From Bacteroidales bacterium (lineage in GTDB: Bacteria; Bacteroidota; Bacteroidia; Bacteroidales; UBA932): a DNA stretch of 42,902 nt. Location of the stretch: the NCBI GenBank assembly GCA_017445425.1, contig JAFSUF010000072.1:1-42902 (forward strand), read 5' to 3'. Positions 23,916 through 33,925 of the stretch are shown piece after piece; position 1 is the first letter of the stretch; every line of letters begins with the position of its first letter. Position numbers and translations under genes: made by a program. The notes beneath the pieces were generated by a model, which was not told the DNA's origin, ran no database searches, and was given only the letters and a program-made list of their open reading frames with translations.

Positions 23916-24936
23916 AAATTTCGCGCAGGGCGTCATACACCGCTCCGTCGTGCAAGGCTGCGGGGGTGCCGGAGTCGCCGTCGCTGCTGATGGAGGCTAC
24001 CAGGGGAATCTGCGCCAGCAGCGGCAGGTTGTACTTTTCTGCAAGTTTTTGAGCCCCGCCCCTGCCAAAAATGTAATATTTGTGGTCCGGGTATTCTTCC
24101 GGGGTGAACCAGGACATATTCTCTATGATGCCGAAGATATGTTTGTCCACTTTGGGGTTCCGGAACATATCGATGCTCTTCTCCACGTCGGCCAGCGCCA
24201 CGCTCTGAGGTGTCGTCACCACGAAAACGCCGTCCAGAGGCACGTCGTTGACCAGCGAAATCTGTATGTCGCCCGTTCCGGGAGGGAGGTCAATGAGCAG
24301 ATAGTCAAGTTCGCCCCAGGCTACCTGCAATATCATCTGTTTGAGTGCATTGCTGGCCATGGGGCCGCGCCATATCAGCGCCTGTTCCGGCCGGGCAAAG
24401 TAGCCGATGGACATCCATTTTACGCCGTATTTCTCTACAGGAATGAGTGTCTGCTTTTCACCCTCGATCTCGGCCTCGGGCTGCACATCTTCTGTGCCCG
24501 TCATCTTGGGGATGGAGGGTCCGTAGATATCTGCATCTGCAACGCCTACTTTATACCCCTTGCGTGCAAGAGTGATGGCCAGATTCACTGCCACCATAGA
24601 TTTTCCGACACCCCCTTTGCCGCTTGCAACGGCAATCACGCTCCCCACCTGTGCAAGATTCTCCAGATCGGGATTGACCGGAGCCGCCTTGGGCGCGGGT
24701 GTTGCGCGTACCAGCTCCAGAATCGAAATCTTATACCCCGGAAAAGCCGCCTCCAACACCTCGCGGCAGGCCGCCTTGATGCTGGCCGCCAGCGGGTCCC
24801 TGCGCTTGAAAACCAGGTTGAACTTTATCTCGGTTTGTGAGGCGTGCACGTTTTCCACCATCCCGAGCGAGACGATGTCGCGCCCCTCGGCCGGGTGCAT
24901 TACCCCGGAGAGGGCTTCCATTATGCGGTCGGTCAT
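23911..24936 (-). CDS. mrp: Mrp/ApbC-family P-loop iron-sulfur cluster carrier
   Basis: ATP-dependent scaffold or carrier delivering Fe-S clusters to apoproteins in the cytosol. 341 residues: an N-terminal MIP18/DUF59 domain (about 1-80), a linker rich in Ala/Pro, then the NTPase with deviant Walker A SGKGGVGKS (105-113), DADIYGPSIP and DLPPGTGDIQ. The C-terminal CxxC used for cluster binding in E. coli and eukaryotic homologues is absent; the corresponding segment is ENMSWFTPEEYPDHKYYIFG, and the only Cys in the whole protein is C57. I believe this is usual for Bacteroidetes homologues. It begins 18 nt after aspS, third in a ychF-aspS-mrp operon. Confidence 0.9.
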   Translation of the reverse strand: MTDRIMEALSGVMHPAEGRDIVSLGMVENVHASQTEIKFNLVFKRRDPLAASIKAACREVLEAAFPGYKISILELVRATPAPKAAPVNPDLENLAQVGSVIAVASGKGGVGKSMVAVNLAITLARKGYKVGVADADIYGPSIPKMTGTEDVQPEAEIEGEKQTLIPVEKYGVKWMSIGYFARPEQALIWRGPMASNALKQMILQVAWGELDYLLIDLPPGTGDIQISLVNDVPLDGVFVVTTPQSVALADVEKSIDMFRNPKVDKHIFGIIENMSWFTPEEYPDHKYYIFGRGGAQKLAEKYNLPLLAQIPLVASISSDGDSGTPAALHDGAVYDALREIF

Positions 24937-24954
24937 ATGCTGAAATTCTGAATA

Positions 24955-26727
24955 TTATTCCTTTGCAGGAGCCGTGCTGGCCAGGAACAGCTCATCCATC
25001 TGCACCTGGTCTATCCGGCTGGGAGCATCTATCATCACGTCGCGTCCCACGTTGTTCTTGGGGAATGCGATGAAGTCGCGGATGGTCTCCTGCCCGCCGA
25101 AGAGGGCGCAGACGCGGTCGAAGCCGAACGCCAGGCCTCCGTGAGGCGGTGCGCCGAACTTAAATGCGTTGATGATGAAGCCGAACTTGTATTCAGCGTC
25201 CTCCTTGCTGATGCCGAGTACCTCGAACATACGCTGCTGCACGTCGGCCTGATGGATACGGATGCTGCCGCCGCCAAGTTCGCAGCCGTTCAGCACAAAG
25301 TCGTATGCGTTGGCGCAAACGCGCTCCAGATCCTCTTTTTTATCGCTGTTGAACCACTCCATATGCTCCGGTTTGGGGGCGGTGAAGGGGTGATGCATCG
25401 CATAGAAGCGGCCTTCCTCCTCGCTCCATTCGAGCAGAGGGAAGTCCACCACCCACAGCGGTGCGAACTCGTTGGGCTTGCGAAGGCCAAGCCGGTTACC
25501 CATCTCAAGCCTCAGCACGCCAAGCATAGTCTGGGTCTTGCGTTTTGTACCGCAGAGCACGAGCACCAGGTCGCCGGCAGCGGCGCCGGCCTTATCTGCG
25601 ACAGCTTTGAGCTGTTCGGGCGTATAGAATTTATCTACTGAGCTCTTGACGCTTCCGTCGGGATTCAGCTTGATGTAAACCAGCCCCTTGGCACCTACCT
25701 GAGGGCGTTTTACCCACTCTGTGAGCTCGTCCAGCTGCTTGCGGGTGTATTCTGCTGCGCCGGGAACAGCAATCGCGCCGATGTACTCACTGCCGTCAAA
25801 CACGCTGAATCCGCACCCCTTTACCAGGTCAGAAATCTCGCGGATCTCCATGCCGAAACGGATATCGGGCTTGTCGCTGCCATAGCGGTCCATTGCATCG
25901 TACCAGCTGATGCGGGGGATGGGGTTGGCGATTTCCACACCGATTACGTTCTTGAACAGCGTGCGCATCATCCCTTCGAACAGGTCCAGCACATCCTCCT
26001 GCTCCACAAAGCTCATCTCGCAGTCAATCTGGGTGAACTCAGGCTGACGGTCGGCGCGCAGGTCCTCGTCGCGGAAGCAGCGGACAATCTGGAAGTAGCG
26101 GTCGTAGCCGGCCACCATCAGCAGCTGCTTGAAGGTCTGGGGGCTCTGGGGCAGAGCGTAAAACTCGCCGGGATTCATACGGCTGGGCACCACAAAGTCG
26201 CGTGCGCCTTCCGGGGTGGATTTTATCAGGTAGGGGGTTTCAATCTCCATAAATCCCTTTGCGTCAAGATAATTACGCACTTCATGCGCCATCTTGTGCC
26301 GCAGCATCAGGGCGTTCTTGAGGGGGTTGCGCCTCAAATCGAGGTAGCGGTATTTTGCCCGGAGCTCTTCGCCGCCGTCGCTGTTGTCCTCAATTGTGAA
26401 GGGCGGGGTGGCGGAGAGGTTAAGGATATTGATGCCGGAGAGGATAATCTCTATGTCGCCGGTATCCAGCTTTGCGTTTTTGCTCTGACGCTCTGCTACG
26501 GTACCTACGGCCTGTATCACAGCCTCGCGGCCCAATTTTGCAAGCGCCTCTTTCACCTCCTCGCTGGAGGCGTCGTCCACAACAAGCTGAGTGATGCCGT
26601 AGCGGTCGCGCAGGTCAATGAAGCTCATTCCTCCCATTTTGCGGATGCGCTGCACCCATCCGGCCAGGGTAACGACCTTGCCGGCATCTGCCATCCTCAA
26701 TTCTCCACAAGTATGCGTTCTGTACAT
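24955..26727 (-). CDS. aspS: Aspartyl-tRNA synthetase
   Basis: Class II synthetase charging tRNA-Asp with aspartate. 590 residues, bacterial-type length. An N-terminal OB-fold anticodon-binding domain ([20 protein letters not shown]), then motif 1 region [20 protein letters not shown], motif 2 [18 protein letters not shown], the bacterial GAD insertion (about 290-410) and motif 3 [15 protein letters not shown] near the C-terminus. Whether it also charges tRNA-Asn cannot be decided from this sequence without structure-guided comparison. It lies between ychF (19 nt upstream) and mrp (18 nt downstream); no -7 box is visible in the short gap before it, so it is probably read from the ychF promoter. 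Confidence 0.97.
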   Translation of the reverse strand: MYRTHTCGELRMADAGKVVTLAGWVQRIRKMGGMSFIDLRDRYGITQLVVDDASSEEVKEALAKLGREAVIQAVGTVAERQSKNAKLDTGDIEIILSGINILNLSATPPFTIEDNSDGGEELRAKYRYLDLRRNPLKNALMLRHKMAHEVRNYLDAKGFMEIETPYLIKSTPEGARDFVVPSRMNPGEFYALPQSPQTFKQLLMVAGYDRYFQIVRCFRDEDLRADRQPEFTQIDCEMSFVEQEDVLDLFEGMMRTLFKNVIGVEIANPIPRISWYDAMDRYGSDKPDIRFGMEIREISDLVKGCGFSVFDGSEYIGAIAVPGAAEYTRKQLDELTEWVKRPQVGAKGLVYIKLNPDGSVKSSVDKFYTPEQLKAVADKAGAAAGDLVLVLCGTKRKTQTMLGVLRLEMGNRLGLRKPNEFAPLWVVDFPLLEWSEEEGRFYAMHHPFTAPKPEHMEWFNSDKKEDLERVCANAYDFVLNGCELGGGSIRIHQADVQQRMFEVLGISKEDAEYKFGFIINAFKFGAPPHGGLAFGFDRVCALFGGQETIRDFIAFPKNNVGRDVMIDAPSRIDQVQMDELFLASTAPAKE

Positions 26728-26746
26728 AGTATGTTGATTATTAATA

Positions 26747-27850
26747 TTATACGTTGAATAAAAAGTGCATTATGTCGCCGTCCTGCACAACATATTCCTT
26801 CCCTTCGCTGCCCAGTTTGCCGGCGGCGCGGCAGGCCGATTCGCTCCCCAGGGCGATGAAGTCGTTGTATTTTATGACCTCGGCGCGGATGAAGCCCTTC
26901 TCAAAGTCGGTGTGTATCACGCCGGCCGCGCGGGGAGCCTTGTCCCCCTTGCGGATGGTCCAGGCGCGCACCTCAGGCTCGCCCACGGTGAAATAGGTCT
27001 GAAGGCCCAGCAGGTCGTATGCAGCCTGGATAAGGCGCTCTACGCCGCTGCGCTCCAGCCCGATTTCTCCCAGGAACATCTGCCTCTCGTCGTAGGTCTC
27101 GAGCTCTGCAATCTCGCTCTCTATCCTGGCGGCGATTATCATCATCCCGGCGTCTTCGTTCTTGATGGCCTCGGCCACGGCCGCCGTGTAAGCGTTGCCG
27201 GTGGCGGCGGAATTTTCATCTACGTTGCACACATAGAGCACCGGTTTGCAGGTGAGCAGGCAGAACTCCTTGGCAAGTTTCTCTTCATCCGGGTTTTCAG
27301 GAATCACCTCACGGGCGTTATGTCCCTGCTCAAGCACAGCCTTGTAGCGCTCCAGCATCTCCACGGCCTTCATAGCGGTTTTGTCGCCGCCGACCTTGGC
27401 CTGCTTTCGGACCTTTTCCAGGCGGTTGTTTACCGTTTCCAGGTCTTTGATCTGCAACTCCAGGTCCACCACATCCTTGTCGCGCACCGGGTCCACGGAG
27501 CCATCGACGTGGGTGATGTTGTCGTCGTCGAAGCAACGGAGCACGTGCAGAATGGCGTCGGTCTCGCGGATGTTGGCCAGGAATTGGTTGCCGAGGCCCT
27601 CGCCGCGGCTGGCGCCTTTCACCAGGCCGGCGATGTCCACAATCTCCACTGTGGCAGGCACTACCCGGCGCGGATGCACCAGGTTTTCAAGCACCCCGAG
27701 GCGCTCGTCCGGCACGTTGCAACTGCCGATGTTGGGTTCTATGGTGCAGAACGGGAAGTTGGCGCTCTGTGCCTTGGAAGAGCTGATACAGTTGAAAAGG
27801 GTTGACTTGCCGACATTGGGCAGTCCTACGATTCCGCATTTGAGTGACAT
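26747..27850 (-). CDS. ychF: Redox-sensitive ATPase/GTPase YchF (Obg-like)
   Basis: Obg-family P-loop NTPase that prefers ATP and associates with ribosomes; implicated in oxidative-stress responses in other bacteria. The start is set at ATG 27850 ([20 protein letters not shown]), giving 367 residues as in E. coli (363); the open frame 12 codons upstream lacks similarity. Motifs: G1 GLPNVGKS (9-16), G3 [20 protein letters not shown], the altered G4 site in [10 protein letters not shown], a coiled-coil insertion (about 130-190), and the C-terminal TGS domain with [17 protein letters not shown]. It is first in the ychF-aspS-mrp set and divergent from the EEP gene. Confidence 0.96.
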   Translation of the reverse strand: MSLKCGIVGLPNVGKSTLFNCISSSKAQSANFPFCTIEPNIGSCNVPDERLGVLENLVHPRRVVPATVEIVDIAGLVKGASRGEGLGNQFLANIRETDAILHVLRCFDDDNITHVDGSVDPVRDKDVVDLELQIKDLETVNNRLEKVRKQAKVGGDKTAMKAVEMLERYKAVLEQGHNAREVIPENPDEEKLAKEFCLLTCKPVLYVCNVDENSAATGNAYTAAVAEAIKNEDAGMMIIAARIESEIAELETYDERQMFLGEIGLERSGVERLIQAAYDLLGLQTYFTVGEPEVRAWTIRKGDKAPRAAGVIHTDFEKGFIRAEVIKYNDFIALGSESACRAAGKLGSEGKEYVVQDGDIMHFLFNV

Positions 27851-27875
27851 ACGTTTTTGCGCGATCAATAATCTG

Positions 27876-27883
27876 CGAATATA
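27876..27883 (-). promoter_or_regulatory. Possible -7 box (TATATTCG) for ychF
   Basis: One mismatch to TANNTTTG, 25 nt before ATG 27850. A 7-bp hairpin (27911-27917 with 27923-27929) lies further upstream in the divergent gap. Confidence 0.4.
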
Positions 27884-27955
27884 CAACTTTTTTCAGTAAC
27901 TTGGCCTCCCGGCACGGGCAGTCCGTGCCAAAGGATAGGATGTAGCGTCAGGTAT

Positions 27956-28939
27956 ATGAGAAGGATTTGTGTTGTTGCGGCCGCCATTCTTGCGGCAACC
28001 GGGCTGAGGGCCCAGATTTTCTGTTGGAATCTCGAGAATTTTTTTGACACCAGGGATGACCCGGCTACGGCCGACGATGGCTTCACTCCGGGAGGTGAAT
28101 ACCGCTGGACGCGGCGCAAGTTCATAGCCAAACGCAACCTTATTGCAAAGACCATTATCGCCTCTGGGGAGTGTTTTGGCGGCGAAATGCCCGCCCTGGT
28201 GGGGTTGTGTGAGGTGGAGAACCGCTATGTGCTGGAGTCGCTGGTAAATGACACGCCGCTGGCCAGGCTCCGCTACCGCATACTGCACCGCGACAGTCCC
28301 GACCCCCGCGGAATCGATGTGGCGTTGCTATACGACCCGGCGCGGGTGAAGCTGCTTTCGCACGGGTGGATTGTCGTCAGGGATTTTGCCACGAGGGAGA
28401 TTCTCTACGCCAAGGTGGTTTTTGGCGGAGAGGCTGCTTCCCGGGCATCGGCGCTTGACAGCGACAGTGAGACCCCTCTGCCCGACACACTGCACGTCTA
28501 TGTGAACCATTGGCCCAGCAAGTATGGCGGTGCAAAGGCGTCTGAACATAAGCGGCGGGCGGTGTGCGATGCCTTACTGGCGCACCTGGACTCGTTACAA
28601 AAGGCAGAACCTGCGGCCAGGATACTGCTGATGGGCGATTTCAACGATACGCCCGATGCCGGTGTCATTATGGACCTTTGCCGCACGGTTCATCTGCAAA
28701 ACATCACCCCAAAGGAGGGGGGTACAATTAAGTACAAGGGGCAGTGGGAGATGATAGACCAGATGCTGGCTTCCCCCGCGGCGGCACGCAGTTTTAGCCC
28801 GGCAGAGGTGTTCCGGCCCGGTTTCCTGCTGGAAGAGGACAAAACCTTCCTGGGGCGCAAGCCGCGCCGCACCCACATCGGCCCCCGCTATAACGGCGGC
28901 GCCAGCGACCATCTTCCCGTCATTGCCAACATTTTATGA
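27956..28939 (+). CDS. Secreted endonuclease/exonuclease/phosphatase (EEP) family protein
   Basis: 327 residues. The N-terminal signal peptide (MRRICVVAAAILAATGLRAQ) predicts export. EEP-fold (DNase I-like) motifs in order: WNLENFF, GLCEVENR with the metal-binding Glu, RGIDVALLYDP, YVNHWPSKYGG with the catalytic His, GDFNDTP and the terminal GASDHLPV with the Asp-His pair. All expected metal and catalytic residues are present. The substrate could be nucleic acid or a phospho-ester such as an inositol phosphate or phospholipid; the export signal favours nutrient scavenging or envelope work, but this is inference. It is monocistronic, with a 9-bp hairpin behind it. Confidence 0.86.
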   Translation: MRRICVVAAAILAATGLRAQIFCWNLENFFDTRDDPATADDGFTPGGEYRWTRRKFIAKRNLIAKTIIASGECFGGEMPALVGLCEVENRYVLESLVNDTPLARLRYRILHRDSPDPRGIDVALLYDPARVKLLSHGWIVVRDFATREILYAKVVFGGEAASRASALDSDSETPLPDTLHVYVNHWPSKYGGAKASEHKRRAVCDALLAHLDSLQKAEPAARILLMGDFNDTPDAGVIMDLCRTVHLQNITPKEGGTIKYKGQWEMIDQMLASPAAARSFSPAEVFRPGFLLEEDKTFLGRKPRRTHIGPRYNGGASDHLPVIANIL

Positions 28940-29000
28940 CAACCCGTCCGCAGTTTTAGCGTGGCACCTACAGCGCTAACTATCAGCATATTGAGCAATG

Positions 29001-29026
29001 TCCCTTGCGTAAAAATGCGCAAGGGA
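29001..29026 (+). terminator. Hairpin after the EEP gene
   Basis: TCCCTTGCG (29001-29009) pairs perfectly with CGCAAGGGA (29018-29026), loop TAAAAATG. No T-run follows. Confidence 0.5.
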
Positions 29027-29104
29027 AAGTATGTAAATGATTGAGAGACAGAGGGAAAGCTGCCACAGGCAAGAAGAGGGACGGATAATGACGCAATAAA
29101 TCAC

Positions 29105-29112
29105 TATATTTG
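29105..29112 (+). promoter_or_regulatory. -7 box (TATATTTG) for the thyA operon
   Basis: Exact TANNTTTG 19 nt before ATG 29132. No TTTG box is at the expected distance. Confidence 0.6.
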
Positions 29113-29131
29113 TGGCTACAACATTACGATA

Positions 29132-29926
29132 ATGAAACAATACTTAGACCTGCTCCGTCATATCCGCGCCAATGGCACTTTGAAGGGGGACCGCACGGGG
29201 GTGGGCACGCAGAGCGTGTTCGGCTATCAGATGCGGTTCAACCTGGAAGACGGTTTCCCGCTGCTGACCACCAAGAAGGTGCACTTGCGCTCCATCATTT
29301 ACGAATTGCTGTGGTTCATAGCGGGCGACACAAACATCAAATACCTGCACGACAACAAGGTGTCCATCTGGGATGAGTGGGCGGATGAAAACGGAGACCT
29401 GGGGCCGGTGTATGGCCACCAGTGGCGCAGCTGGCCGACCCCCGACGGCGGGCATATCGACCAGTTGAAGAATGTTGTGGAGTCGCTCAGGAACAACCCC
29501 GACAGCCGCCGGCACATCGTATCTGCCTGGAACGTGGCGGAGGTGGACAAGATGGCGCTGCCGCCGTGCCACAGCCTGTTCCAGTTTTATGTTGCTAACG
29601 GACGGCTGAGCTGCCAGCTTTATCAGCGCAGTGCCGACGTCTTCCTGGGCGTGCCGTTCAACATTGCCTCTTATGCCCTGCTCACCATGATGATGGCGCA
29701 GGTCTGCGGCTACGTTCCGGGCGATTTTGTCCATACATTCGGGGATGTGCATATTTACAGGAACCATTTTGAGCAGGTTGCAACGCAGTTGGAGCGGGAA
29801 CCCCGTCCGCTGCCGCAGATGAAGATAAATCCCGACGTGAAGGATATCTTCGCTTTCAAATATGAAGATTTCACCCTCGAAGGCTACGACCCGTGGCCTG
29901 CGATAAAGGCGCCCGTCGCAGTCTGA
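29132..29926 (+). CDS. thyA: Thymidylate synthase
   Basis: Converts dUMP to dTMP with methylene-tetrahydrofolate as one-carbon donor and reductant, leaving dihydrofolate. 264 residues, the same length as E. coli ThyA. The catalytic Cys is C146 in [13 protein letters not shown]. The phosphate-binding Arg segment is [12 protein letters not shown], followed by [19 protein letters not shown] and [11 protein letters not shown]. Dihydrofolate reductase follows after 7 nt, so product recycling is encoded in the same operon. Confidence 0.98.
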   Translation: MKQYLDLLRHIRANGTLKGDRTGVGTQSVFGYQMRFNLEDGFPLLTTKKVHLRSIIYELLWFIAGDTNIKYLHDNKVSIWDEWADENGDLGPVYGHQWRSWPTPDGGHIDQLKNVVESLRNNPDSRRHIVSAWNVAEVDKMALPPCHSLFQFYVANGRLSCQLYQRSADVFLGVPFNIASYALLTMMMAQVCGYVPGDFVHTFGDVHIYRNHFEQVATQLEREPRPLPQMKINPDVKDIFAFKYEDFTLEGYDPWPAIKAPVAV

Positions 29927-29933
29927 TACCGAT

Positions 29934-30422
29934 ATGATAAACATTATTGTTGCAGTCAGCGATAATCTGGCCATCGGACGCGCGGGTGACATGCCGTGGC
30001 ATATCAGCGCCGATCTGAAGTATTTCAAGCAGGTCACGCTTGGCCACACCGTGATAATGGGGCGCAGGACGTGGGAGTCGATAGGGTGCCGTCCGCTCAT
30101 AAACCGCGAGAACATTGTCGTAAGCCGCACTTTGGAACCCTGCGCGGGGATGACTGTGGCACCATCGCTTGAGCAGGCGATAGCGGCTGCAGGCAACGAA
30201 GAGATTTTTATTATGGGGGGCGGCAGGCTCTATGCAGAAGCTATCTCTCTCGCAGAGAGGCTCTATCTGACACGAGTCCACACCGTGGTAAAGGATGCCG
30301 ACACCTTTTTCCCCATGATCAATCCGGAAGACTGGACTCTGGCCAGCTGCAGCGAGATGATGACCGACGAGGCGAGCGGCTTGCGTTTTGAATTCAAAGT
30401 ATATGACAGAAAAGAGGCATAA
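29934..30422 (+). CDS. folA: Dihydrofolate reductase
   Basis: NADPH-dependent reduction of dihydrofolate to tetrahydrofolate; target of trimethoprim. 162 residues. The active-site acid D27 is in MPWHISADLKYF, W22 is conserved, MGRRTWESIG provides the cofactor-phosphate contact, and IFIMGGGRLYAEAI is the conserved G-G cofactor motif. It sits 7 nt behind thyA and overlaps the transporter start by 20 nt. Confidence 0.97.
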   Translation: MINIIVAVSDNLAIGRAGDMPWHISADLKYFKQVTLGHTVIMGRRTWESIGCRPLINRENIVVSRTLEPCAGMTVAPSLEQAIAAAGNEEIFIMGGGRLYAEAISLAERLYLTRVHTVVKDADTFFPMINPEDWTLASCSEMMTDEASGLRFEFKVYDRKEA

Positions 30423-31755
30423 CGACGCTTTCTCGAGCAATTTTGGGATGATAGCCGCCGCCATTGGCAGTGCCATAGGACTGGGCAACCTCTGGCGGTT
30501 CCCCTATCTGGTGGGACAGAACGGCGGTGCCGCATTCATCATCGTTTATTTGATCATTACACTGATAATCAGCACTCCTATCCTGTTAGCCGAGAGTGTG
30601 ATTGGTCGTCGCGGAGGGGGTTCTCCGGCCGAGGCATACATCAACGTCTCGGGCAGGAAAGCCTGGGGTGGTGCAGGTATTATGGGCATGATAACCTGCT
30701 TCATGATAATGTCTTTCTATGTGGTAGTAGGCGGCTGGACCATCAAATACCTGATCTTGTCCGTTGCCGGGCAGTTCCATCGCGGCGCGATCATAGACAG
30801 TCCTACCATGTTCGAGGGATTCATGACCAGCACCACGGCCCCGATAATCTACAGCTGGCTCTTCATCGCCCTGACCATAGTCATCATAATCCTTGGCGTC
30901 CAGAAAGGGATTGAGAAGACCAGCAAGCTGATGATGCCGATGCTGTTTGTGCTGATAATCCTGATAGGGATACGCAGTGTCACGCTCCCCGGCGCAAAAG
31001 CGGGCATAGACTACCTTTTCAAGCCGGACTTCTCTTCGCTGAACTTTGAGTCGCTGCTGGCGGCGCTTGGGCAGTCGTTTTTCTCCCTGAGCTTAGGCGC
31101 CTGTATGTTGATAACCTACGGTGCATATACCCCCAAGAGCAGCAATCTCACCAAAAATGCCGCCATAATATCTGTAAGCGACACATTTTTTGCCGTTATG
31201 GCGGGTTGCGCCATAATGCCGGCGGTGTTCGCTTTCGGGGTCAACCCCACCCAGGGCGCCGGCCTTGTGTTTGTCACGCTGCCGCAGATTTTCACCCAGA
31301 TGCCGTTAGGCGGGGTATGCTCGGTACTGTTCTTCTTTACCCTGTTCCTGGCGGCGGTGTCGTCGGCGGTGTCGTTGTTCGAGGTCATCACGTCGTCCAT
31401 CATGAGCCTGGGCAAAAAGAGCCGCTCCAGCGCAGCATTGATTGTGGCGCTGGTGCTGGTTATGACCGGCAGCCTTTGCTCCCTTTCGCAAGGTGTGCTG
31501 CGCGGGGTCACCATCCACGGGATGAATATTTTTGACCAGTTCGACTATGTATCGGCCAACTTTCTGATGACTACCGGCGGCCTGCTCACCGTGCTGTGCG
31601 TGGGCTGGAGAATGGGCAAAGAGCAGTTTGTGGACGAGATAACCTCCGGCGGCACCATTAACCTTCCGCCAGCGCTGGCATCAGTCCTTTTCTTTATAAT
31701 AAAATACGTGGCGCCGATAGTGATTGTAGCTACCGCCATTTCAATAATTTTTTAA
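30403..31755 (+). CDS. Sodium-dependent transporter, SLC6/NSS family
   Basis: 450 residues from ATG 30403 (MTEKRHNDAFSSNFG); an in-frame TTG five codons earlier is less likely. Signature of the neurotransmitter:sodium symporter family in helix 1: AAIGSAIGLGNLWRFPYLVG, with the unwound G-N-L-W-R-F segment that binds Na+ and substrate in LeuT-type proteins. About 11-12 membrane helices are visible. Bacterial members usually import amino acids (Trp, Tyr, Leu or Ala), but the substrate cannot be assigned here. It overlaps folA by 20 nt and lies 1 nt before a secreted dipeptidyl peptidase, so peptide breakdown and amino-acid import may be linked (inference). Confidence 0.93.
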   Translation: MTEKRHNDAFSSNFGMIAAAIGSAIGLGNLWRFPYLVGQNGGAAFIIVYLIITLIISTPILLAESVIGRRGGGSPAEAYINVSGRKAWGGAGIMGMITCFMIMSFYVVVGGWTIKYLILSVAGQFHRGAIIDSPTMFEGFMTSTTAPIIYSWLFIALTIVIIILGVQKGIEKTSKLMMPMLFVLIILIGIRSVTLPGAKAGIDYLFKPDFSSLNFESLLAALGQSFFSLSLGACMLITYGAYTPKSSNLTKNAAIISVSDTFFAVMAGCAIMPAVFAFGVNPTQGAGLVFVTLPQIFTQMPLGGVCSVLFFFTLFLAAVSSAVSLFEVITSSIMSLGKKSRSSAALIVALVLVMTGSLCSLSQGVLRGVTIHGMNIFDQFDYVSANFLMTTGGLLTVLCVGWRMGKEQFVDEITSGGTINLPPALASVLFFIIKYVAPIVIVATAISIIF

Positions 31756-31756
31756 T

Positions 31757-33865
31757 ATGAAAAAGCTTTTTACGATAATTGTGGCGGCGGTAGTGTCGTT
31801 TGGTGCTGTTGCCGATGAAGGCATGTGGCTGTTGCCGCTGCTCGAGAAGATGAACATCAAAACGATGCAGCAGATGGGGTGCAAGCTGTCTGCCGATGAG
31901 ATATACAGCATCAACCACACCTGCTTGAAAGATGCGGTGGTTATTTTTGGAGGAGGCTGCACCGGGGAAGTTGTTTCTAACCAGGGCTTGCTGCTCACAA
32001 ACCACCATTGCGGCTACAGTTCCATCCAGAGCCTGAGCAGTGTGGAACACGACTATCTTGCCAACGGCTACTGGGCCCTGACACTGGGGGACGAGTTGCC
32101 GGTAGAGGGTCTGACGGTGACCTTCCTGCAGAGTTTTACCGATGTTACCAAACAGGTCAACAAGGCCACTAAAGGGCTGGAGGGGGCAGAGTTTGACAAG
32201 GCTTTCTCTGACATTACCGCCCAGCTCACCGCACCCCTGACCAAAGCCGACAAATACGTCAGCGCCAGCGTAGTCTCTTTCTTTGGGGGTAATACATATT
32301 ATCTTATTGGTTACAAGAAGTTTAAAGATATCCGTTTCGTGGGTGCGCCCCCCTCTTCCATCGGCAAGTTCGGGGCGGATACCGACAACTGGATGTGGCC
32401 CCGCCACACCTGCGACTTCTCCGTGTTCCGGATTTATGCCGACAAAGATGGAAATCCTGCCGATTACTCTGCGGACAACGTCCCCTATACCCCCAAGAAT
32501 GCTCTGAACATATCTCTCAAAGGGGTGGAAGAGGGTGATTTTACCATGATAATGGGATATCCGGGCCGCACCAACCGCTTCATGACCAGCAGCGAAGTGG
32601 CGCAGCAGAGGGATGTTTCTAACGCAATCGGCATCTATTGTCGCGGAGAACGGCAGAAAATCCTTCTGGAAGACATGCTGGCCGACCCGGCAATCAAGAT
32701 AAAATATGCCAGCAAGTACAGCGGAAGCACCAATGCCTGGAAAAAGTGGCAGGGGATGAACGAGGCGTTTGCAAAACTCGACGTGGAGCAGCGCAGGGCG
32801 CAGGAAGAGAAGGATTTCACCAACTGGGTAAATGAGCGCAGCGGCCGCCAGAAAAAATATGGCGACGCTATTGTGGAGATAGACAAGGCGGTATCAGAGC
32901 GCGCCCCGATACTCAGCGTTGCGACTTACCTCCGGGAGACCCTGGGCAACATAGAGCTTATGGGCATTGCGGGCAATGTGGCTTCTTTTGGCACCGAGAC
33001 GGCAGCGGCAATGCCGTTGATAGAGCGTTTCTACAGGAATTATTCCGAACCCACCGACCGCAAGGTTACTGCGAGGATGATAGAGATATATCGCGACAGC
33101 GTCCCGTCTGAATTCCATCCGGAGATGTACAAGACAATTGAGAGCGATTTCGGAGGAAATGTACGGGCCTATGTGGATGATTTGTTTGAAAAGTCGGTAT
33201 TCTCTTCCCGCGAAAAGCTGGATGCAGTACTGGCACTGGATAACGCGGCAGAGGTGCTTGCCGGTGATCCGGCGGCCAAACTGTATGATTCTGTAACAGG
33301 GATATATATGGGTCTTGGCAGCGCTATGAAGCCTGTATCAGCGCAACTGCAAAAGGGGCATAAAGATTATATCGCCGGCCAGTTAGAGATGAAAAAAGGG
33401 AAGGCTATGTATCCCGACGCCAATTTCACCATGCGCCTGACCTACGGCCAGGTGAAGGCCTATTCCCCTAAGGATGGCGTACGGTACGACTATTATACTA
33501 CGCTGAAAGGCGTCATGGAAAAGGAAGATCCCGACAACTGGGAGTTTGTGGTACCGGCAAAACTCAAAGAACTCTATAATGCTCGCGATTTTGGCCGATA
33601 TGCAAGGCAGGATGGCGCCTTGCCGGCATGTTTCATTATGACAGGAGACATAACCGGCGGCAACAGCGGCAGCCCGGTGATGGACGCCGACGGCAACCTG
33701 GTGGGGCTGGCGTTTGACGGCAACTGGGAGTCGATGTCCGGCGACATCATTTTCGAGCCTGATTTGCAGCGCTGTATCTGCGTGGATATCCGCTATGTAC
33801 TGTTCATCATTGATAAGTTTGGCGGCTGCAGCCGGCTTATTGATGAAATGAATATTATTTACTAA
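31757..33865 (+). CDS. S46 family dipeptidyl peptidase, DPP7-like
   Basis: Periplasmic exopeptidase removing N-terminal dipeptides; central to peptide use in asaccharolytic Bacteroidales. 702 residues with a signal peptide (MKKLFTIIVAAVVSFGAVA). The chymotrypsin-like triad is visible: His in LLTNHHCGYSSIQ (about H84), Asp220 in RHTCDFSVFRIY, and Ser637 in TGGNSGSPV. Position +18 from the Ser (G655, in AFDGNWE) is Gly. In known enzymes Gly there marks DPP7 (hydrophobic/broad P1) and Arg marks DPP11 (Asp/Glu P1), so DPP7-like specificity is inferred. The C-terminal VDIRYVLFIIDKFGG is typical. It begins 1 nt after the transporter stop. The fusA2 promoter overlaps its last codons. Confidence 0.93.
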   Translation: MKKLFTIIVAAVVSFGAVADEGMWLLPLLEKMNIKTMQQMGCKLSADEIYSINHTCLKDAVVIFGGGCTGEVVSNQGLLLTNHHCGYSSIQSLSSVEHDYLANGYWALTLGDELPVEGLTVTFLQSFTDVTKQVNKATKGLEGAEFDKAFSDITAQLTAPLTKADKYVSASVVSFFGGNTYYLIGYKKFKDIRFVGAPPSSIGKFGADTDNWMWPRHTCDFSVFRIYADKDGNPADYSADNVPYTPKNALNISLKGVEEGDFTMIMGYPGRTNRFMTSSEVAQQRDVSNAIGIYCRGERQKILLEDMLADPAIKIKYASKYSGSTNAWKKWQGMNEAFAKLDVEQRRAQEEKDFTNWVNERSGRQKKYGDAIVEIDKAVSERAPILSVATYLRETLGNIELMGIAGNVASFGTETAAAMPLIERFYRNYSEPTDRKVTARMIEIYRDSVPSEFHPEMYKTIESDFGGNVRAYVDDLFEKSVFSSREKLDAVLALDNAAEVLAGDPAAKLYDSVTGIYMGLGSAMKPVSAQLQKGHKDYIAGQLEMKKGKAMYPDANFTMRLTYGQVKAYSPKDGVRYDYYTTLKGVMEKEDPDNWEFVVPAKLKELYNARDFGRYARQDGALPACFIMTGDITGGNSGSPVMDADGNLVGLAFDGNWESMSGDIIFEPDLQRCICVDIRYVLFIIDKFGGCSRLIDEMNIIY

Positions 33866-33870
33866 TTTTG
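33840..33870 (+). promoter_or_regulatory. Promoter of fusA2
   Basis: TAATTTTG (33863-33870) matches TANNTTTG; an imperfect TTG (33840-33842) lies 20 nt upstream. The element overlaps the end of the peptidase gene and leaves a leader of about 50 nt. Confidence 0.6.
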
Positions 33871-33925
33871 CGCACTTATACCGCGAAAACTCGAAGGGAA
33901 TAAACAAAAAATCATATAAATCAAA

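Noticed and set aside
23872..24840. Plus-strand frame of 322 codons opposite mrp
   Set aside because: Antisense shadow of Mrp; no domain pattern, and it begins inside the tRNA promoter region.
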